Shown here: piece by piece, positions 57,139-64,000 of the stretch | Layout: each line of letters starts with the position of its first letter | How positions within the stretch are numbered: the first letter of the stretch is position 1 | Source: Roridomyces roridus | Taxonomy: Eukaryota; Basidiomycota; Agaricomycetes; Agaricales; Mycenaceae | Assembly: GCA_029378245.1 (NCBI GenBank) | Contig: JARKIF010000009.1 | Coordinates: forward strand, 62,001-126,000 | DNA: 64,000 nt | Direction: 5' to 3' | The notes under the pieces: model-generated | The model's database searches: none | Seen by the model: the letters and a program-made list of their open reading frames with translations, nothing else | Told to the model about the DNA's origin: nothing | Translations under genes and position numbers: made by a program

Positions 57139-58620
57139 TCACTCGGAAGCCTCCGGCAGCACAGTCGCCTCCCACTCGATATTCCCATCCAAACTATCAA
57201 TGAGCGTCTCGATCGTCTTCAATCCCGGGAAAATGCGCGCAAGGTACATGGCGACAGGCGTGGGTTCGAAATCGGAGAGGCCTCGACGTCGAGAGTCTCC
57301 AGACTGGGAAGCGAGAAACTTGAGTTCGATGTCGGAACGACGGTCGCGTCGAACACGATGCCGAGCTTCGTCAACTTTGAGCAGTATTGAGCAAAAGCCT
57401 GGAGGCATCGCAGGGTGGTGCGTGGGGCTGCGGTGCCGTAGAACGACTCTATATCCGGTTTCTCGATGTGCCGCCACGAACGTGCCATGTCGGTGACGAT
57501 GGCGGCGTCCAGATCGACACCAAACCCGGAACCGATGGTAACCGACGTTAAATTGACGAATGAGAACAGCGGGCGGAGCGCCGAGGGGGGGATGAAATAG
57601 TCATGAGCGTCAGAAACGTCGATCACAGTCTACCCTTCGTTGAAGTCAAATTCTTTGAGCGTGGTATGTGAAATGCCACGCGCTGCGGCGGACAGCACCG
57701 AATCTACCTGGTCCGGCGTAGAAAAGTCGTGAGTTTCGCCGGTGAACTCCAAAAGCGGGATGCCGCGTCCGAGCTTGAGGAAATCGCACATAGAGTCGGG
57801 ATCAGAGGTGAAATGCAATGTCTGGAGCGACGGGAAAAATGGTTGGTCGTTCGGGACGTTGAAGGCAGAAGGTAAGGCCCCAAGCTTCAGATCCCGGAGA
57901 CTGTGAAGGCGGGAAATATGTAGGAGCGCGGCGTGATCGAGGATGTCGGTGAGCAGCCTCTTGAGGCCGTTCAAGCCGCGCACGCACTGCGAAACGGCAG
58001 ATGCGGCCACGGAGACCATTTGCGCACTCCCCGCGTCTACAATCCTACAGTTGATGTCGTTCAACTGGGGACAGCGCAGCGCGAGTCCCGACACGAGTTT
58101 TGAAGCAGCGCGAGTCGTGCAAGGAACGCGAATCGTCGTGAGCTCCGGGCCAAGAAAGTGGTGGATGAAGTCGAAGTCACTGGCTTTGTGCTCCCAATAA
58201 AGACCCTGGAGTCTGGGGAACATGTTGGGGGAGAGCCAAGAACTCGTGGCTGAGAGCACGGACGCGGGATCGGCGTAATCGGAATCGGACGCGTTCAAAG
58301 TCCGATTCTGTCAGAGGGCGAACCAGTTTCTGGCGGAAATCAGCGGTCGATACAGGTCCGACGTGTTGTAGCACGCACCATGCGGTATTTTATGAAGAAC
58401 AATTCACGCGTCGGTTTGAGTTTATACGCGTCGGATGGGAGACAGCGAAGGAGGCTCAGCAATGTCACTGAGTCCCAGATTATGCGGAGTGCGTTGGGAA
58501 AGAAGACGGCCTTCGAGGTACGCGCGCATGATGGCGGAAGAAAAGGGCGATGCACAGCATTACACATAGGAACAAAGTGAATAAGCTGTCGGCCATCAAG
58601 TGATACATCAATCGCGGAAC
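57139..58620 (-). pseudogene. F-box/LRR-like relic with several breaks
   Basis: The F-box start motif is lost; the first readable family block is P-N-A-L-R-I-I-W-D-S-V-T-L-L-S-L-L-R-C-L-P-S-D (about 58460). After an intron, K-L-V-R-P-L-T-E-S-D-F-E-R-V-R-F runs directly into another frame (S-D-Y-A-D-P-A-S-V-L), implying a small deletion. A stop follows F-D-F-N-E-G at 57630, and a frameshift near 57265 separates E-A-S-P-I-S from the ending block L-A-R-I-F-P-G-L-K-T-I-E-T-L. This is the most decayed of the F-box copies. Confidence 0.8.
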
Positions 58621-58639
58621 ATCTTTGTTTTTTGATTGA

Positions 58640-59432
58640 CCTTCTTGTCTTTCTGACCACCACCAACCACAATCCTAATGCTCCATAATCCCTCCTCGGC
58701 CCTTCGAGCTCCCTCAGGCTCTTCATCTGACTCCGCCTTGGCGTTAGATTTCGCTCGAGCCTCGGTCACGCCATTTCCACCGCTCAAAGAGAACGAATTT
58801 CGGACTTGACTTCCCAAGGGTTCCGTCTCAAAATCCCCTTTCAGGAGTAGCTGACAAGCTCTGGACTAGCCTACTGTGTAAACCCTCGGCACCGCAAGAC
58901 TCGGTTTACTTGCCATTTCCGCGCTGACAGGTGGCACCATCTTCCGCTCTGTTTGGGTCCAGTCCTCGGCTGAATTCGTCGTCCATCTCGTTCTAACTTC
59001 TGCACTCCCACCCTCGTTTCACGTTCCTCGCTCCTCCAGAGCCCCTTTCGATCCTTGGCATACTGAGACCGCGTCTCAATGATGGAAATCGGGTTCAGCT
59101 GGATACCATACCTCGGATGCATGCTGTGTAGAGCTCAGCTACAGCGCCGTTTATTGTGCTACCATCTCGCATTGTGCTGTTGTTCGTGAATCGGCTGTCT
59201 GGTGAGTAGTCCTCTAGCCTTTCGTTTCGCAAGGTAACTGACTAGCCTTCCTTGCGCTTGATGTCCGGCTGCACGCGTAAATTTCGGCCCCAGTTGAAAC
59301 GCGGATGCAAGCCTATTCTCGGTGGTACCCACAGCCCGTGCGTGAGCTAACATCCAATTCTGTCCAATCGGTCACCAAGGAGCTTGGATTTAAAGCAGCC
59401 CAAGGTGCTAAAAGTTCAGTCGCTGTTAACAC
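58640..59432. other. Gene-free stretch upstream of acyltransferase
   Basis: Short ORFs only. The composition of 58650-58900 (ccttcttgtctttctgacc...) resembles 61320-61560, upstream of the second acyltransferase copy: both contain 'tttgattg', 'cttctttctgac' and 'cctaat' words in the same order. The tandem duplication therefore probably included upstream sequence. Confidence 0.4.
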
Positions 59433-61227
59433 ATGGAGGTCGATCATTTCAACACTGGTACACCACTCTCAACGTCCCTCGAGTCCTTAACCTCCTCCTT
59501 TTTAGTATGGGTCGTCCCGCATGACGCAGACTCTGTCTACGCCAAGGTCTTCCCTCTTCCTCTTCCTGGAACGGATCGATTCCTGAACGCCGCGGTTGGT
59601 ACTGTTCGACTTCCTCTCCCGTTAGGAAACTGAATAAATATCTCCAGATGAATGCATCGCAGATTTTTCCCGGGCGTCTCGATGACGAGCGCTTGATCGC
59701 CGCGTTTCGCGACTCGCTGACCTACTACCCTCACGTCAGCGCAAGGCTCAGGATTAAAGGAGATGATTGGTGGGCATGTACCCTCGCATATTTCCCGGGA
59801 AAAGTCGAGTAATTTTGATCCCACAGCTCAGTGCCGGCAAGCGCGGCATTCCAATCCGGTTCCAGACCACAGAAGAGCCGCTGAATCACCACCTCACCTT
59901 TGCGCTCACGCCGACGGAGATTATCGACCAAATCTCTTTGGACCTTTCAGGGGCGAGCGAGTGCGACTGGGACGAGCCTATGCTCCAGATCACGGTGACC
60001 TACTGCCCCAAGACCAACGAGTCGGCTATTGGGTGGTCCCACAATCATATTTTAGGTGGGTTTCAACACACCAATGCATGATATACTCACACAGTCCAGG
60101 AGACGGCCACTTGGTCTGGCACTTTTGGGGTGCGTGGTCTCAATATTATCAAGGCAAGGAACCTTTATTCGGTCGGCCGACGTACGAAAAATACCGGAGC
60201 CCACACCCTCCCGGGGAATACATCAACAACCCCGAAACGGATGCGTTTGTCACGCGCCACCTGCCGCATCTCAAAGAAATCCACCCCCCGCAGCAATATG
60301 CGGAGATGCGCAAGGCTGCGCGCGAGTCGACGACGTTCGTGGAGCTTTTTTTCAGTGCACATCAGCTCGAACAGCTGCGCACTGTGGCAGGTTCGTGGGC
60401 TGGGCACTCTTCCAACGGCGACTCTCGGAATCGCACTGCTCCGCAGGACGCTCTCGGGGCGTATTTCATCGCAACCATGAATCGTTGTCTCGACGTGCCT
60501 ATCACACGTGTAATAATCACCGTCACTGTGCGTCTTGCTTTCTGAATCAACTCGTTCTTGCTCGTTGATAGACTTAGTTCAGTCTCGTGGTATCAAGAAC
60601 CCTGATTATCTTAAACCAGGCGACTGGCGTGCTCCAGGTTATTTTGCCGCCGGAAACAATGTCTACCAGGTTTACACACCCACTCTTTCAATCGAAGAAG
60701 CTTCTTCTATCGGTGCTGTGGCCGCCGCCATCCGCAAATCCGTTAAAGAAGCAAGGCAGTATGAGCATGCCAAACGCGTCTTTGCAATTTCCGAGCCCAT
60801 GACGGCACGTCTAGCTAAAGAGAAAACTTTCTACAAGGCCTGGGGAGACGGTTTATTCTGCATCAACACTATGGGCAGGTGCGAGGCTTCGTTGACTCGT
60901 TCCTTTCCAGGGATGCTGATGAGAACCCCATCCAGAGCCGACGGTTCCATTCTGCACTTTGGATTCGGAAATGTCCGGATAGCTACGTACGAAATATGGC
61001 CCGGTATGGTACGCTGCTTCCAGGCGCCGTCGGTACGCCAGCTGGACGGGTCGTGGATTCAGAATGGCGACGGTCTCATCATGTGGACACTCATTCCGAC
61101 CAAGATTCACGATAAGTTCTTGGCAATGGTGGCAACTGATTTGAATTCCAACGCATTCCCTGTTAACATCGCTACGAGGGAGAGGGAGGCTCAGGAAAAA
61201 CTTGGGCGTGCTAGAGCCAGACTGTAG
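59433..61227 (+). CDS. BAHD-like acyltransferase, copy 1
   Basis: CoA-dependent acyltransferase of the BAHD/trichothecene-acetyltransferase type (PF02458 group). Exon 1 (59433-59594) reads M-E-V-D-H-F-N-T-G-T-P-L-S then F-P-L-P-L-P-G-T-D-R. Exon 2 from 59648 has G-R-L-D-D-E-R-L-I-A-A-F-R-D-S-L-T. The catalytic H-x-x-x-D-G appears across an intron as N-H-I-L-G-D-G-H. The later block H-F-G-F-G-N-V-R-I-A-T-Y-E-I-W-P-G-M corresponds to the D-F-G-W-G structural motif (first residue His here). It ends R-A-R-A-R-L. The splice around 59765-59825 is not settled. Substrate unknown; such enzymes often decorate secondary metabolites, but no biosynthetic cluster surrounds it. Confidence 0.78.
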
Positions 61228-61950
61228 TGTAAAATAGGAATCGTCGTCGCTAAATATCAATCGAACTCTCTAGATGAATAAGACGTCGGCGAGCAACTGA
61301 TGCATCAAGTTTGCGAGGCATGTTTGGTGTTTGATTGCTTCTTCTTCTTTCTGACCTTCACCTTCCTAATACCCTATAATGAAGTCCTTGGTACTGCGAG
61401 TCCTCTCCGTGTCAGGCTCTACGTCTTAGCGCTGCCTCCATCTCGGCGTCAACGGTCAGACTTCCTCCGCTGTGGTCCCGCCACTGTCAACCCACTGGCA
61501 TACCCAAAGCCAACCCAAAGCGAATGAATTTCCAAATGGCTCCGAATCAACAACCCCCTTACAGAACTAGCTACCGACGACCACCGCAGAGGCTCCGAGT
61601 CGGTTTAGCATTTGCGCTCTGTAGCACCGTCTTAGCGGGGTTTCACCCGAATGGACAGATATGCTCTTCGCCATTGCTCCGGTCTCGCTCGCTCATAACG
61701 ACGTTGTTCGGACTGCTTCTTGCTTATTTCGTATCAATCACAAAGGGGGCCTTCCGGTGTGCGCGGCCTGTAGCAGTATTCTACTCGCTCAAGGACCAGC
61801 ATTTATAGCCACCATGCTGCCAACTGGGTCCAAACCTGCTGCCTGACTCATGCAGGGCGACAACTCAGCACCACAGCAGCTGAAAACTGGTGCGCGCTCA
61901 CCTCATAACTGGGAAAAGTAATACCAATTCTCATCAATTTTCTTTCACTG
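61228..61950. other. Spacer between acyltransferase copies
   Basis: No supported gene; contains sequence similar in layout to the upstream region of copy 1 (see 58640-59432). Short ORFs at 61300-61846 lack motifs. Confidence 0.4.
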
Positions 61951-63113
61951 CTACTAGTATGGGTTGTCCCTCGCAAGACGGACTACGCGAAGCTGTTTCC
62001 ACTGCCTTTGCCTGGAACCGATCGGATCGTGAATTTCCCAGTCAGTGTCATTCCACTCAACCTTTAAAAACCAACCTTGAAATATCCCCAGATTGATGTG
62101 TCACACTTTGTCCCTGGAAGGTTCGACAACCACCGTTTGCTTGCAGCGCTTCGCGACACGTTGGACTCTTGCCCCCTTGTCACCGCCAGATTGAGGATTA
62201 AAGGCGATGATTGGTGGGTACGTATCTGGCTTCGTCTTCTATGTCCCGCAGGGGCAGATGATTCCCATTCCACATCTTGATACCGGCAAGCGGGGTATTC
62301 CCGTCCGTTTCCAGACAACTGAAGAACCACTGAATCTTCACCCCGACCTCTCTGTCACGCCGACCGAGATCATCGATTCCGTTTCCAACGATCTTTCGCG
62401 TGCGGGTGAGCTTGATTGGGATGAGCCTCTGGTGAAGATCAAGGTCACCTACTGCTCCGAGACGGATGAGTCTGTGATTGGGTTGTCATACAGTCACATT
62501 TTAGGTTGGTTTCAACACTTTGAGCTGCAATGGATGTTCATGAACGTTCATGGTTGTAACTCCAGGTGACGGAGCTTTTATCATGCAGTTCCTCGGCGCC
62601 TGGTCTCAATACTATCAAGGCAAGGAGCCCTTCCTAGGTCGACCGACATACGAAAAGTATCAGATCCCACAACCTCCCGCCGAATTGAACGACAATGCCG
62701 ATACCGATAGGTTCATGACGCGTCATCTGAACTTTCTCAAGGAGATCCCATCCCGAGAACGACTTGCCCAGATCGATATTGCCGCGCGGGAATTGACAAC
62801 TTGCGTGGATCTATACTTCAGTGCACAGCAGCTCGAACAGCTGCGCCATGTTGCGGACTCGTGGGCGGGTCAGTCTGGAGGCTCTACAAAGCGCACTACC
62901 CCACAGGACGCTCTCGGCGCTTATTTTATCACAACCATGAACCGCTGCCTTGATGTCCCTATCACGCGTGTAATCAATATTGTTACTGTACGTCGTCCGT
63001 CTCTTTTTTTGGCATCCTTCACTTACATACCAACTGCAGTCTCGCGGCATAAAGAACCCCGACCATCTCAAACCGGGCGACTGGCGTGCTCCCGCCTATT
63101 CAGGGTCCCATGC
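61951..63113 (+). pseudogene. BAHD-like acyltransferase, copy 2, 3' truncated
   Basis: Parallels copy 1 through W-V-V-P-R-K-T-D-Y-A-K-L-F-P-L-P-L-P-G-T-D-R, G-R-F-D-N-H-R-L-L-A-A-L-R-D-T-L, G-K-R-G-I-P-V-R-F-Q-T-T-E-E-P-L-N, and S-H-I-L-G-D-G (catalytic His and Asp kept), with D-A-L-G-A-Y-F-I-T-T-M-N-R-C-L-D. After P-G-D-W-R-A-P-A-Y similarity stops and TGA follows within a few codons (63111-63113). The C-terminal third, including the D-F-G-W-G region, is gone. No convincing initiator Met was found before W-V-V-P, so the 5' end may also be damaged. Confidence 0.72.
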
Positions 63114-64000
63114 ATGACACATGCTCATCTTCTGAGAGCTGCCATTACAACGCAAGTAGTAAGTAGTAAAGTAGCCTAGTTTACATAACGCTATTCCATC
63201 AGTATGTAGAGCAAACTCTGGATCTCGAAGAGTCGAAGTTGACAATTGGCAGCACAATCCGGTTGGTTCACCCAAGCTTGTTGGGCTGCCAGTGGAATCA
63301 ATATCTGGACCATTGCTGTGCCCAGCAGCCAGCACTCCATCGAAACTGAGTCAAATCGATGATGGCTGGATTCCGCACGGCTTAGACGTTCCCTGCGCGC
63401 GCCGCGGCTTCTCCTGTCACTAAGTATTCAGCCGCATGTTCGCACCGGCAGTTGCGCGGACGATGGATACACGCCTTTGTTGAGCGTCAGTCGCTGGGGA
63501 ATAGCATTTGGGTCACCGTTGTATCCCGGTGCCAACGTGGGAGGGCATACATTCGAGCATCGCTGCGAGCATGGCCCGGTGTTGCGCATGTTCAGTTGAT
63601 AACCAGTGCATCAATTTGCATGCTCGAAGAGTAAACATGACCTTCGCTGCCTGATCGGGGCTCAGGTTGATTTTATGATCGGCTTTCAACGGTTGTACAA
63701 GGAACGGGATTGAAATAATTTGGGAAGCTCGGGAGATGAACGATCTCAATTGTGCGGTAACAGCCCAGGTAAATATCTAGACGATATCTAGGCACAAAAG
63801 TGAGTTGGGCCAAGCATTCAAGACACACAATGAAAGGATCACTTACCGAAGCCCCAACAATCCACCAGAATGGCCGCCGAGCTCTGAATTCAACCCCAAC
63901 AAGGGTACGACTGGCAGTTTGTATTGTGAAGCCGCGAGATAGGGATGGATGCGGACAAAACATAATTATGAATTATCGCGTGGTTCACGAGATAAGGTGA
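63114..64000. other. Window end, no supported gene
   Basis: The short minus-strand ORF at 63673-63963 has one hydrophobic stretch (F-W-W-I-V-G-A-S-V) but no family motif and no clear splice partners within the window. It could be the edge of a gene beyond 64,000. Confidence 0.35.

Overview
The window looks like nuclear DNA of an agaricomycete (mushroom-forming basidiomycete). Genes are broken by many introns of about 45-60 bp with GT-AG (occasionally GC-AG) ends. Families typical of that group dominate: F-box/leucine-rich proteins beginning M-H-R-C-L-Q-[IV]-P-E-L-V, lineage-specific multi-spanning membrane proteins, NmrA-like reductase-fold proteins, and a KDZ (Kyakuja-Dileera-Zisupton) transposon carrying a TET/JBP-type dioxygenase. 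No rRNA, tRNA or CRISPR was seen. All exon structures were read by eye from splice sites and paralogue comparison, not from transcripts.

Layout. 0-5.3 kb: gene-poor, with two duplicated inverted blocks and one small acidic gene. 5.3-12.2 kb: proline dehydrogenase (PUT1 type), two intact F-box/LRR genes in convergent orientation, an alpha/beta hydrolase. 13.2-16.9 kb: two convergent copies of a membrane-protein family. 17.1-21.6 kb: transposon-rich stretch (a fold-back-like element with arrayed short repeats and an hAT-like element with 8-bp target duplication). 21.6-24.9 kb: two divergent NmrA-like genes. 25.2-25.7 kb: a small host gene whose 5' leader is interrupted by a 12.1 kb KDZ element (25,689-37,790). 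38-47 kb: F-box relics, a kinase-like gene split by an hAT-like insertion, a Mutator-like transposase fragment, and an F-box gene disrupted by a retroposed poly(A) element. 48.6-58.7 kb: a third membrane-protein copy (with a nonsense codon), a tandem F-box pair (one broken, one intact), a third NmrA gene, another F-box relic. 59.4-63.1 kb: two tandem BAHD-like acyltransferase copies, the second truncated.

The centrepiece is the KDZ element. It has 197-bp terminal inverted repeats that differ at about two positions and a perfect 8-bp target duplication (ggattttg). Inside, a transposase and a TET/JBP-like 2-oxoglutarate/Fe(II) dioxygenase are transcribed divergently from a ~240-bp gap, followed by three further cargo genes on the same strand as the dioxygenase. 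The element therefore carries a predicted DNA-base-modifying enzyme beside its own mobilisation gene. The transposase frame is broken by one base in a C11 tract, and one cargo gene has an in-frame TAG.

The same gene families (F-box, membrane protein, NmrA) recur on both sides of the KDZ element, in intact and decayed versions. This suggests a rapidly duplicating, transposon-battered accessory region around one conserved metabolic gene (PUT1).
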